From IMG/VR virus record IMGVR_UViG_3300044732_000442, positions 52,116 through 116,115 of that record: 64,000 nt of DNA; one strand, 5' to 3'. The notes under the pieces are model-generated. The model was not told the origin of the DNA. It worked only from the letters and a program-made list of their open reading frames with translations, and made no database searches. Shown here in pieces: positions 17,061 to 24,717 of this stretch; the stretch's first letter is position 1, and the number at the start of each line of letters is the position of its first letter. This DNA comes from a virus. Both the position numbers and the translations under genes were made by a program.

Positions 17061-17512
17061 TAGAACAACATGAACATGCAATGCACGAAAAACGTGTACG
17101 TATTAAACAACATGCATTACGTACAATCTTTGTACGTTTTCAAAAAGAAGGTATTCATAAATACCCAGCGGCAGCAACAGATCCAGCACTTGCTACAGGT
17201 GATGAGTATGATGTTAGCTTTTTAGGATCTCCACATAGACACATCTTTCATTTTGAAGTGTCTATTGAAGTATTTCACAACGACCGTGATATTGAGTTTA
17301 TTCAGTTTAAAAGATGGTTAGAGAAACAATATTCTCAAGGCATACTAGAATTGAATTACAAAAGTTGTGAAATGATTAGTGATGACCTCTATGATGTTAT
17401 TGCAACTCGGTATCCAGATCGTAATATCGCTATTCAAGTATCGGAAGATAATGAGAATGGTGCTACTATTGTCTATAACACAAACAAACCTTATCAACAA
17501 CTAGCTATTTAA
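17057..17512 (+). CDS. Probable T-fold (QueD/PTPS-like) protein
   Basis: This 151-aa protein shows the layout of 6-pyruvoyl-tetrahydropterin synthase/QueD folds. It has GSPHRHIFHFEVSIEVFH (a possible His zinc site on a strand), then DIEFIQFKRWL in the place of the family's FGDLK helix, SCEMISDDLYDVI in place of TAENLA, and a late IAIQVSED strand with a Glu where QueD binds the pterin. A separate, clearer QueD is at 21629. It could be an accessory enzyme of the deazaguanine pathway or a diverged structural homologue. The assignment is by pattern only. Confidence 0.5.
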   Translation: MIEQHEHAMHEKRVRIKQHALRTIFVRFQKEGIHKYPAAATDPALATGDEYDVSFLGSPHRHIFHFEVSIEVFHNDRDIEFIQFKRWLEKQYSQGILELNYKSCEMISDDLYDVIATRYPDRNIAIQVSEDNENGATIVYNTNKPYQQLAI

Positions 17513-17523
17513 AGGAATATAAA

Positions 17524-17727
17524 ATGGCAAAACAACAACAATCTAACCCACGTGTTCAACAAATCTTTGAGGACCTAGAAAACTATCTAATGTTCTGTCA
17601 GGACTATGGATACAAGTTTGATGAATCAACTCTATACGATATGCGTAGCTTTGCATATCGTCAGTTTACTAAGGCAGTAACTGGCAAGTGGGCTAAAGAT
17701 CAGTGGCAGGAAGACGCACGTCCATGA
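17524..17727 (+). CDS. Conserved small phage protein
   Basis: A 67-aa, aromatic- and Gln-rich helical protein with QIFEDLENYLMFCQDYGYKF and YRQFTKAVTGKWAKDQW. I recognise the type as recurrent in T4-like phages but no function is known to me. It has an AAAGGAATATAAA leader and overlaps the next gene by 4 nt. Confidence 0.6.
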   Translation: MAKQQQSNPRVQQIFEDLENYLMFCQDYGYKFDESTLYDMRSFAYRQFTKAVTGKWAKDQWQEDARP

Positions 17728-18485
17728 ACGTTGTGTTAGTCACTGGTGGTTTTGATCCGCTACATAGTGGTCATATTGAATATTTCAAGGCTGCTAAGGC
17801 ATTAGGATTTTTACTAATAGTAGGAATCAATAGTGACGCATGGTTGACCCGTAAAAAAGGACAACCTTTTATGCCTGTACAGGAAAGAAAAGCTATCATT
17901 GAGAATCTATACCAAGTACATAAGGTAATAGAATTTGATGATAGTGACGATACTGCTATTGATGCTATTCGTAAAGTCAAAGAGATGCACCCACAAGCAA
18001 AGATAATATTTGCTAATGGGGGAGATAGAACTAAAGATAACATTCCCGAAATGGTTTTTCATGATGTTGAATTTGTTTTTGGAGTAGGTGGTGAAAACAA
18101 ACTAAACAGTAGTAGTTGGATACTAGATGAATGGAAACATCCAAAAACATTGCGTGAGTGGGGGTATTATCGTATACTACATGATGTAGATGGTTGTAAA
18201 GTTAAAGAATTAACTGTAGAGCCAGATAAAAGTTTAAGTATGCAACGACATTTTAAACGAAGTGAATACTGGTTAGTAACTGACGGTTCTTGCATTGTTT
18301 ATAGACAAATGAATGGCGGGTATGCATTACCTCCCATGCAGTTAAGTAAACATCAAGAGTTTAAGATACCAGCTGATTCCTGGCATCAACTATCTAATCC
18401 TTTTGATGAACCATGTAGTATTATAGAAATTCAATATGGTGAAAAATGTATTGAAGAAGATATTGAAAGAAAAACAAATGCGTAA
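17724..18485 (+). CDS. Cytidylyltransferase-like domain fused to a cupin
   Basis: ATG 17724 (ATGA overlap) is chosen, giving 253 aa. Residues 1-130 are a nucleotidyltransferase of the TagD/RfaE type, with VTGGFDPLHSGHIEYFKAAK (HxGH signature) and a ISSS-like element seen as LNSSSWI. Residues about 150-250 form a cupin like the mannose-6-phosphate isomerase domain of bifunctional sugar enzymes, with MQRHFKRSEYWLVTDG and PADSWHQLSNP. Such enzymes would make an activated sugar or polyol. Glycosyltransferases follow immediately, so it likely supplies a glycan or base-modification pathway. Confidence 0.72.
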   Translation: MNVVLVTGGFDPLHSGHIEYFKAAKALGFLLIVGINSDAWLTRKKGQPFMPVQERKAIIENLYQVHKVIEFDDSDDTAIDAIRKVKEMHPQAKIIFANGGDRTKDNIPEMVFHDVEFVFGVGGENKLNSSSWILDEWKHPKTLREWGYYRILHDVDGCKVKELTVEPDKSLSMQRHFKRSEYWLVTDGSCIVYRQMNGGYALPPMQLSKHQEFKIPADSWHQLSNPFDEPCSIIEIQYGEKCIEEDIERKTNA

Positions 18486-19656
18486 ATTATTTTATATGGG
18501 GCTAGAACCCTACAAAGCACGTTATACTCTACAACTACAAGAATGGAATGAACGTGTCTTTAAACGTAGAGGTATTAACTATGTTATCGTTCCAGGCGAA
18601 ACATTAAGTAATGACCAAGCTATTGTGACGGGACAAGTATTAGATGCACATGGTCGTACATACTTTGGTATGTCACAACTTATGAATTTAGTTAAAATGA
18701 TGAAGGCGGGTGAGTGTAGTGATGAAGATATTGTCTATTTTGAAGATATGTTTCAACCGGGTATTGAGAGTTTGCCGTATATACTTAAGCAAGTTCCTGC
18801 TAATCTCCGTCCTCGTATATTTGTCCGTTGTCTTGCTCAGTCAATCGATCCGGATGATTTCGTACATGTATGGGGAATGAGTGAATTCATGGGTCACTAT
18901 GAAAAGATGGTTGATTCATTCGTTGATGGCGTACTAGCTACAAATGAAGAAATGATTATGCATATGAAGATTGCGGGATGGAAGGCACCATTATATAACA
19001 TTAGCGGTCTAGCATTTGGTAAAGATGAAGTGCGTGGTCGTATTGATGGTCCATTAAAACCCTTCAATCAACGTAAGATGCGTGTAGCATTTAGTGCAAG
19101 ATGGGATCAAGAAAAACAACCAGACTTCTATATGGATTTGATTGAAACATTTCATTCTAGGTCTAATACTAAGGTAGAGTTCTGCGTGTTCAGTGGTAGT
19201 AAACTGAAAAGCAATAACGAAAGTTATATGGAACGTACACGTAAACTTCAAAGTGAAGGTAAACTAGTTATCTATGAAGATTTGGAAAAGAATGATTACT
19301 ATCAACTATTAAATGATACTAGAGTATTGTTTAACTGTGCTTTGCAAGACTGGGTAAGTAATACAGTTAGTGAAGCAGATACATTGGGTTGTAATGTATT
19401 ATATCCGGCATATCGTTCATTCCCAGAAACGTTTGCTAATGATAATACACGATTATATATTCCTTGGAGTATTGATGATGCTATGTCTAAATTACAAAAT
19501 TTATTGATGGCACCACATAACTATCAAGGACGTATTAGTAAATACAATGATGGGACTATTGACCGTATCTGTGATATTATGGAAGGCAATGGAGAACAAT
19601 ATTTACGCATGACTAGTGATTATCGTAAATACACAAGAGAAACAAAATACTCATAA
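18478..19656 (+). CDS. Glycosyltransferase-like protein (GT-B type)
   Basis: ATG 18478 lies 8 nt inside the previous gene and gives 392 aa. The C-terminal half has the GT-B layout: MRVAFSARWDQEKQPDFYMD, a KVEFCVFSG strand, LEKNDYYQLLNDTRVLFNCA and VSNTVSEADTLGCNVLYP, matching the E-x7-E-like acceptor-side region of GT4 enzymes. The donor sugar is unknown. It sits between two nucleotidyltransferases, suggesting modification of host surface polysaccharide, the virion or DNA. Confidence 0.65.
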   Translation: MRKLFYMGLEPYKARYTLQLQEWNERVFKRRGINYVIVPGETLSNDQAIVTGQVLDAHGRTYFGMSQLMNLVKMMKAGECSDEDIVYFEDMFQPGIESLPYILKQVPANLRPRIFVRCLAQSIDPDDFVHVWGMSEFMGHYEKMVDSFVDGVLATNEEMIMHMKIAGWKAPLYNISGLAFGKDEVRGRIDGPLKPFNQRKMRVAFSARWDQEKQPDFYMDLIETFHSRSNTKVEFCVFSGSKLKSNNESYMERTRKLQSEGKLVIYEDLEKNDYYQLLNDTRVLFNCALQDWVSNTVSEADTLGCNVLYPAYRSFPETFANDNTRLYIPWSIDDAMSKLQNLLMAPHNYQGRISKYNDGTIDRICDIMEGNGEQYLRMTSDYRKYTRETKYS

Positions 19657-19671
19657 CATAAAGGAAATAAA

Positions 19672-19866
19672 ATGAGCGCACAAAATGATATTGAAACAAG
19701 CTTGGCAGCATATAATACTGAGAATGATAAGTTTAACAAAGGTAATGCAGCCGCTGGTACACGGGCTCGTAAGGCATTAGCAGAACTAGCTAAAGCGGTT
19801 AAAGCACGCCGTAATGAAATTACAGCAGAAAAAGCCGCACGTGCAGAAGCAAAAGCTAAGGCTTAA
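19672..19866 (+). CDS. Histone H1-like (Hc1-type) protein
   Basis: The 64-aa protein contains GNAAAGTRARKALAELAK followed by KARRNEIT and an Ala/Lys/Glu-rich tail, closely resembling the N-terminal helical part of the bacterial/chlamydial Hc1 nucleoprotein family. Hc1 compacts DNA. It has an AAAGGAAATAAA ribosome-binding region. A chromatin-like role on phage or host DNA is plausible. Confidence 0.62.
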   Translation: MSAQNDIETSLAAYNTENDKFNKGNAAAGTRARKALAELAKAVKARRNEITAEKAARAEAKAKA

Positions 19867-19868
19867 CC

Positions 19869-20096
19869 ATGGCTCGCAAGAAAATTCAACTTGCAGAAGT
19901 TAGTTCATTGCCAGACTCAGTACAAAAAGGTAGTCACTTAACGGTGACTACTTATCCTGATGGCAAAACAGAATTAGAATGGGATTGGGACGCATTAGTT
20001 AATGAGGTACGTGAAGCCTGCGCTAGTGTTGAACTTGCCAATACAAAGCCGGCAGTTAAGGCTAAATCAAAAAAATCAGTTGCTAAAACAAAGTGA
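19869..20096 (+). CDS. Small protein with basic tail
   Basis: A 75-aa protein with a beta-rich, acidic core (HLTVTTYPDGKTELEWDWDA) and a lysine-rich C-terminus (KPAVKAKSKKSVAKTK). It begins 2 nt after the Hc1-like gene. The tail suggests nucleic-acid contact. No family recognised. Confidence 0.5.
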   Translation: MARKKIQLAEVSSLPDSVQKGSHLTVTTYPDGKTELEWDWDALVNEVREACASVELANTKPAVKAKSKKSVAKTK

Positions 20097-20102
20097 TAAA
20101 TA
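20095..20102 (+). promoter_or_regulatory. T4-late-like box GATAAATA before folE leader
   Basis: GATAAATA overlaps the stop of the previous gene and is followed after one base by a perfect 9-bp hairpin. Position 60 nt before the folE start suits a promoter, but FolE is not an obvious late function. Confidence 0.35.
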
Positions 20103-20103
20103 C

Positions 20104-20127
20104 TTGTGTTACACAACGGTAACACAA
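20104..20127 (+). promoter_or_regulatory. Perfect stem-loop in folE leader
   Basis: TTGTGTTAC and GTAACACAA pair over 9 bp around the loop ACAACG. No T-run follows, so it is not an intrinsic terminator. It may stabilise the 5' end of the transcript or be a regulator site. Confidence 0.55.
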
Positions 20128-20162
20128 TATCAAAACAAAACCATCACAAAGGAAGGTTATCT

Positions 20163-20846
20163 ATGAGTTATAATAAAACAAAAACCGATCCAGTACTGGG
20201 TCTACAAGTACACGAACACTTAGTTAGAATGGGTGTTGAGACTCCTACAATCAAGTCTTTGGTTCCGGATCGTAAAGATAAGATTGCGGTCATTGAGCCG
20301 TTATTTGCCGAGATTATGAAAACACTTGGTTTAGATTTATCTGATGATAGTCTTATTGAAACACCTAAACGTGTTGCCAAGATGTATGTCAATGAAATAT
20401 TTTGGGGTCTCGATTATGAAGCATTCCCTAAATGTACAACAGTTGACAATAAGATGCAATACAACGAAATGGTTGTAGAGCGTAATGTTAATGTTCAATC
20501 TAACTGCGAACATCATTTTGTAGTCATTGATGGATTGGCTACAGTAGCTTATGTCCCTAAACAAAAGGTGTTAGGGCTTAGTAAGATAAACCGTATTGTA
20601 GAATATTTTAGCAAAAGACCTCAAATTCAAGAGAGGTTAACAGAGCAAATTTTTCACACCTTACAGTTCATCCTTGATACAGAAGATGTTGCAGTTATGA
20701 TTGACGCACAACACTATTGTGTAAAATCACGCGGCGTAGAAGATACAGGTAGTAGCACTGTTACTTGTCGTTTAGGTGGTGGTTTCAAAACTGATCCATC
20801 AGCACGACAAGAGTTCTTACAAATTGCTAACAAAGGTTGCAAATAA
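20163..20846 (+). CDS. folE: GTP cyclohydrolase I
   Basis: ATG 20163 follows AAAGGAAGG and gives 227 aa. Family motifs are complete: [18 protein letters not shown], the zinc ligand region [54 protein letters not shown] and the second Cys. The enzyme converts GTP to dihydroneopterin triphosphate, the first step to 7-deazaguanines as well as folate. With QueD and QueE downstream and a DpdA-like protein upstream, deazaguanine synthesis is the likely purpose. Confidence 0.95.
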   Translation: MSYNKTKTDPVLGLQVHEHLVRMGVETPTIKSLVPDRKDKIAVIEPLFAEIMKTLGLDLSDDSLIETPKRVAKMYVNEIFWGLDYEAFPKCTTVDNKMQYNEMVVERNVNVQSNCEHHFVVIDGLATVAYVPKQKVLGLSKINRIVEYFSKRPQIQERLTEQIFHTLQFILDTEDVAVMIDAQHYCVKSRGVEDTGSSTVTCRLGGGFKTDPSARQEFLQIANKGCK

Positions 20847-21082
20847 TGGGCTTTCGTAAACAAATGGACTATAACAGTGTTCATCATCAAATCTATATGA
20901 GTGGTGTAGAACTACATAGTAACTATAATGACGGATTTAATCAATTTGAAATCAAAAAAGACTTACATCGGATCAAATGGCTATTGGATGAGATTATAGC
21001 CGATAGTCCTACATTTGCCGGTGAAGATGAATTCTTAAAAGAACACGAACAAACTAAGATGTGGAGAACTCTTTCAAAATGA
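20846..21082 (+). CDS. Conserved small phage protein
   Basis: ATG 20846 shares a base with the folE stop (TAATG), giving 78 aa. The sequence holds FEIKKDLHRIKWLLDEIIA, a long helix, and a polar C-terminus. No domain recognised. Overlaps the next gene by ATGA, so it is co-translated with folE and the nucleotidyltransferase. Confidence 0.55.
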   Translation: MGFRKQMDYNSVHHQIYMSGVELHSNYNDGFNQFEIKKDLHRIKWLLDEIIADSPTFAGEDEFLKEHEQTKMWRTLSK

Positions 21083-21552
21083 TTTTCAATCACATTAAAG
21101 AACTAAAAGCACAAGGTAAAAAGATTGGTATCACTTTCAGTACATTTGACTTGCTACATGCAGGGCATGTTGCTATGTTAAGTGAAGCTAAGAATCATTG
21201 TGACTATTTGATTTGTGGGTTGCAAACTGATCCTACTATTGATAGACCTGACACTAAGAATAAACCCATTCAAAGTATTGTAGAGCGACAGATTCAACTT
21301 GCGGCTTGTCGTTATGTTGATGAAGTTGTTGTCTATCAAACTGAACAGGACCTTATTGACCTATTACTTATTCTACCATTAGATGTTCGCATTTTGGGTG
21401 TAGAGTATGCAGATAAAGAGTTTACTGGAAGATGGGAGGGCGGTGAGCGTGGCATTGAACTTGTGTTCAATGGTCGTGACCATAGTTTCAGTAGCAGTAG
21501 TTTACGTAAACGGGTAGCTGATGCCCAAATCATTAACACTCTTAATAAATAA
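21079..21552 (+). CDS. TagD-like cytidylyltransferase
   Basis: ATG 21079 overlaps the previous stop (ATGA). The 157-aa protein has GITFSTFDLLHAGHVAML (HxGH), IQSIVERQIQLAACRYVDEV and a late DHSFSSSSLRKRV loop corresponding to the ISST/S signature. Enzymes of this fold join CTP to glycerol-3-phosphate or sugar phosphates. It is the second such domain in the cluster (see 17724) and lies next to glycosyltransferases. Confidence 0.78.
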   Translation: MIFNHIKELKAQGKKIGITFSTFDLLHAGHVAMLSEAKNHCDYLICGLQTDPTIDRPDTKNKPIQSIVERQIQLAACRYVDEVVVYQTEQDLIDLLLILPLDVRILGVEYADKEFTGRWEGGERGIELVFNGRDHSFSSSSLRKRVADAQIINTLNK

Positions 21553-21559
21553 GATAACC

Positions 21560-21626
21560 GGTCTCTTTGGGCTCATCCCGGTATACAAACTCTGCGTCCT
21601 ATGCTATAATATAACATAGGAGAACA
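21560..21626 (+). promoter_or_regulatory. Structured intergenic region with extended -10 promoter before queD
   Basis: ACCGG...CCGGT forms an inverted repeat at about 21557-21583. Downstream, TGCTATAAT (TATAAT 21605-21610) lies between the arms of CCTATG/CATAGG. The -35 position reads TATACA, a weak match. Placing a dyad across the -10 box suggests an operator. AGGAG precedes ATG 21629. Confidence 0.5.
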
Positions 21627-21628
21627 CA

Positions 21629-22111
21629 ATGGCAAACAAAAAATTCTTTTCAACAAAAACATACAGACAAATAGGTCCTGTCGCATATCGTCAATGGCGT
21701 GCTGACAGTCATTGTAACTTAATTCATGGCTATGCTATGAGTTTTCACTTTGAATTTGAAGCAGATACATTAGATGCCCGTAACTGGGTAACTGACTTCG
21801 GTGGATTACGACCACTTAAAGATAAACTAGAAGAATGGTTTGACCATACATTATTAGTCGCACAAGATGACCCAATGCGTGAACATCTATTAGAACTAGG
21901 TCGTTTAAAACTAGCAAAGATTACAGAAGTAGAACGTACTGGTTGTGAGGGTATTGCTGACTTCTTATATGAATACATTAACACAATCTTTTTACCTAAC
22001 TGCGGTAGTGAAGAAGCAAAACGTGTATGGTGCTGTAGAGTAGAGGTCCGTGAGACTGATAGTAACATGGCAGGACGAGGTGGTCACAGGGAAGACGGAG
22101 AGTTTGCATAA
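21629..22111 (+). CDS. queD: 6-carboxytetrahydropterin synthase (QueD-like)
   Basis: The 160-aa T-fold protein has ADSHCNLIHGYAMSFHFEF (Cys and His of the active and zinc sites), NWVTDFGGLRPLKDKLEEWFDHTLLV (FGxL and DH) and a late CRVEVRETDSNMA with the pterin-binding Glu. QueD converts dihydroneopterin triphosphate to 6-carboxy-tetrahydropterin. The C-terminus overlaps queE by one base. Strong context: folE upstream and queE downstream. Confidence 0.85.
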   Translation: MANKKFFSTKTYRQIGPVAYRQWRADSHCNLIHGYAMSFHFEFEADTLDARNWVTDFGGLRPLKDKLEEWFDHTLLVAQDDPMREHLLELGRLKLAKITEVERTGCEGIADFLYEYINTIFLPNCGSEEAKRVWCCRVEVRETDSNMAGRGGHREDGEFA

Positions 22112-22959
22112 TGGCACAACTAAAAATTTCAGAACTATTCTATAGTATACAAGGAGAAGGCCGATATATGGGAGTTCCCTCCGTGTTCCTAAGAACATTT
22201 GGTTGTAACTTTACATGTGCAGGCTTTGGCATGCCTAAAGGTGAAGTAAGTAAAGAAGTAGAAGATATTGCCGCAAGGGTTCACTATTATGATGATTATA
22301 AAAAACTACCGTTGGTCAGTACAGGGTGTGACAGTTATGCTTCATGGGATCCTAGGTTTAAGCATCTTAGTCCTGTTCGCCCCACCGATGATATTGTTGA
22401 CGACATTATGGCTATGCTTCCTCACAATCGCTGGATGGATGAGCACCTTGTCATCACTGGCGGTGAACCTCTTCTTGGATGGCAAAGAGCGTATCCAGAA
22501 CTGCTTTCAAACGAGAAGATGAGGTCATTGAAAGAGATTACATTTGAAACTAATGGTACACAAGAACTAAGTCAAGACCTCTCTATCTATCTACAACAAT
22601 GGAAGATTAACAGAGAAAAGAATGCACTTACATTTAGTGTTAGCCCTAAACTAAGTATCAGTGGTGAGAAGTGGGAAGAAGCAATTTGTCCTAGTATTAT
22701 TCGTCAATATGAAAGTATTGGCTTTGTATATTTAAAGTTTGTTATCGCTACTAAAGAAGATGCATTAGAAGCTGATAAGGCAGTACAAGAGTTTCGTAAT
22801 GGTGGATTTAGAGGCCCTGTATACTTTATGCCATGTGGTGGTGTAGAAAGTATCTATAGTTTGAATGCTAAGAATGTTGCTATTGAAGCAATGAATCGTG
22901 GTTATCGTTATAGTGATAGACTTCAAGTCCCACTGTTTAAAAACGAGTGGGGCACATAA
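22111..22959 (+). CDS. queE: 7-carboxy-7-deazaguanine synthase (QueE-like radical SAM)
   Basis: The 282-aa protein starts like QueE, with SELFYSIQGEGRYMGVPSVF and FLRTFGCNFTC. The usual CxxxCxxC becomes C32-x3-C36, with Phe at the third place; the next cysteine is C73 in STGCDSY, after an insertion. ITGGEPLL and ITFETNGTQ match SAM and substrate regions. The family rearranges carboxy-tetrahydropterin to CDG. If C73 completes the 4Fe-4S site this is an unusual cluster spacing; otherwise activity would be lost. Co-translated with queD. Confidence 0.85.
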   Translation: MAQLKISELFYSIQGEGRYMGVPSVFLRTFGCNFTCAGFGMPKGEVSKEVEDIAARVHYYDDYKKLPLVSTGCDSYASWDPRFKHLSPVRPTDDIVDDIMAMLPHNRWMDEHLVITGGEPLLGWQRAYPELLSNEKMRSLKEITFETNGTQELSQDLSIYLQQWKINREKNALTFSVSPKLSISGEKWEEAICPSIIRQYESIGFVYLKFVIATKEDALEADKAVQEFRNGGFRGPVYFMPCGGVESIYSLNAKNVAIEAMNRGYRYSDRLQVPLFKNEWGT

Positions 22960-22971
22960 AATAGTCTCTAC

Positions 22972-23205
22972 ATGTTAGATTATCCAATAGATGATGATGT
23001 ATTTTACAACAATGCATTAATGAGAGGTCTAGGATCAACTCTTAAGTTTGCATGGTTGCCTAAAAGATGTGTGTTAACCGGTAAGTTGATTTGGTTAACA
23101 TATGGTTATAGGGTTACAGCAATGTGGTCAGGGCCAGGTGAGTCCATATTTGAACACAAATGGCATTCTAAGAATGCCCACATTATGTGGTTATTAAAAA
23201 GGTAA
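22972..23205 (+). CDS. Conserved small phage protein
   Basis: A 77-aa Trp/Tyr-rich protein (FAWLPKRCVLTGKLIWLTYGYR, EHKWHSKNAH) starting 12 nt after queE. No domain is recognised. A single Cys and His pair do not suffice to call a metal site. Confidence 0.55.
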   Translation: MLDYPIDDDVFYNNALMRGLGSTLKFAWLPKRCVLTGKLIWLTYGYRVTAMWSGPGESIFEHKWHSKNAHIMWLLKR

Positions 23206-23209
23206 ATAT

Positions 23210-23383
23210 ATGTATGAATTAAGATATCTTGTCCGAAACGGTTATGACGGACCAGAAAAAGTGTTACAATATAGAACACAAAGTGAAGTAACTGATTATA
23301 GTACAACTACCCTTAACGGCAGTTTTACTAAAAAGCGTGAGTGGACTGAATGGCAAGATGTACCTACTGTAAAAGATAAATGA
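23210..23383 (+). CDS. Small protein, 57 aa
   Basis: ATG 23210 opens a 57-residue frame (MYELRYLVRNGYDGPEKVLQ..., ending VPTVKDK) that fills the gap between neighbours and ends with an ATGA overlap onto the glycosyltransferase. The strand-rich pattern with EWTEWQDVP is reminiscent of small phage proteins that begin by repeating Tyr/Arg/Gln. Function unknown. Confidence 0.6.
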   Translation: MYELRYLVRNGYDGPEKVLQYRTQSEVTDYSTTTLNGSFTKKREWTEWQDVPTVKDK

Positions 23384-24717
23384 GAACATACGATAAACGA
23401 ATTGGCTTCTTAGTAAGCTATCAAACATTAATACCACATGGTGGGATAGGGCAATTTACAAAAAGCTTCTGTGAACTAATGGACCAACATAATATTAAAG
23501 TTGATATCATTACCGATAAAGAACCACAAGATACTGAGTTTGTTAAATCTATCAAAGCAAATGTTATTGCCCCATTAGAATCACTAAAATATACTGACCA
23601 CAGCAATATCTTTATGTATGGGGATACATTCTGTTATGAACGAATGGCTAATTTCCGTACAGCAATTGTAGAAGCACTGGAACATAATTTGTATGATGTA
23701 CTGATATGCAACACATATGAAACTGTGCAGGTAGCTAGTACTATGGGACTTGAAGATGTGATTCAAATCATTGCATATACTCATTTAGAAAGTCAGATAT
23801 TCACAGACACCAAGAATCCCTTCTTGTCTAACACTAATGTAGCAATGCGTCACCAATTAAGCTTAACGAATATTGATGTGGGTACACAGAGTAAATTCAA
23901 TCAAGTACATTTAGATGAATCTTCATATCACTTGCCTATTCCTATTACAGAACGTGGATTACTGGAAGAACATCATAAGACACGTGAAGGTATATTGTTT
24001 GTTGGACGATGGGAAGAAGGTAAGAATCCTGAGTTGTTCTTAGACTTGATTGAACAAACAAACCTTCCAGCAAAAGTAATGACTAGTGCAAATGGTGCAA
24101 AGAAGTTTGAAGATAGACTACAGAAGATAGGTGTACCTTACGAAATTCGTGTAGGTATCATTGGTCAAGAGAAAGTTAACTTTATGACAAGTGCTAGAAT
24201 TGCATTCAATCCTAGTATTGTTGAGAGTTATGGTATGGCATTCTATGAACAACATATTCAAATGCCTACATTAGTGTTAGAACATCAACGTTGGACTAAT
24301 AACTTTAACAAAGATTTCTTTTATACTTGTACTAAAAAAGACATGGCAAGTAAAGCAAAAGAATTGTACGATATTTTTGAAAAAGCAGAAAGATGGTATA
24401 ACTTGGGAGCATTGCAACATGCACAAGAACAAGAAGCTACTGTCTTTCATAAATGGAACAACTGTTTTAATGATTTTGAACCTAGAAAATCTAACAGTAA
24501 TACAGCAAAAATATGCAATGAGACTACAATTAAACACGTTGATTTTATCAGTGATTTGAACCGTAGTATTATTTGTATTGATGATGTACGTAGTGTTTTA
24601 ACCAATAAACATAAATTTAGGGTTATCTATACAGATGACGATACATACTTAACAAAAGATCCAAACTTTGAACCAATAGAAGAAGCAGAAGGTCTATCAT
24701 TATTTGAGGGTTTATGA
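23380..24717 (+). CDS. Glycosyltransferase family 4-like protein
   Basis: The 445-aa protein has a GT-B fold signature: N-terminal GFLVSYQTLIPHGGIGQFTK, FVGRWEEGKNPELFLDLIE opening the nucleotide-binding domain, and FNPSIVESYGMAFYEQHIQMP, the E-x7-E region of GT4. The last 80 residues form an extra domain. It overlaps the epimerase gene by ATGA, so donor sugar synthesis and transfer are likely linked. Confidence 0.78.
   Translation: MRTYDKRIGFLVSYQTLIPHGGIGQFTKSFCELMDQHNIKVDIITDKEPQDTEFVKSIKANVIAPLESLKYTDHSNIFMYGDTFCYERMANFRTAIVEALEHNLYDVLICNTYETVQVASTMGLEDVIQIIAYTHLESQIFTDTKNPFLSNTNVAMRHQLSLTNIDVGTQSKFNQVHLDESSYHLPIPITERGLLEEHHKTREGILFVGRWEEGKNPELFLDLIEQTNLPAKVMTSANGAKKFEDRLQKIGVPYEIRVGIIGQEKVNFMTSARIAFNPSIVESYGMAFYEQHIQMPTLVLEHQRWTNNFNKDFFYTCTKKDMASKAKELYDIFEKAERWYNLGALQHAQEQEATVFHKWNNCFNDFEPRKSNSNTAKICNETTIKHVDFISDLNRSIICIDDVRSVLTNKHKFRVIYTDDDTYLTKDPNFEPIEEAEGLSLFEGL

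Noticed and set aside
21745-22068. Minus-strand frame of 107 aa opposite queD
   Set aside because: Shadow of the queD coding sequence without start signals or domain.
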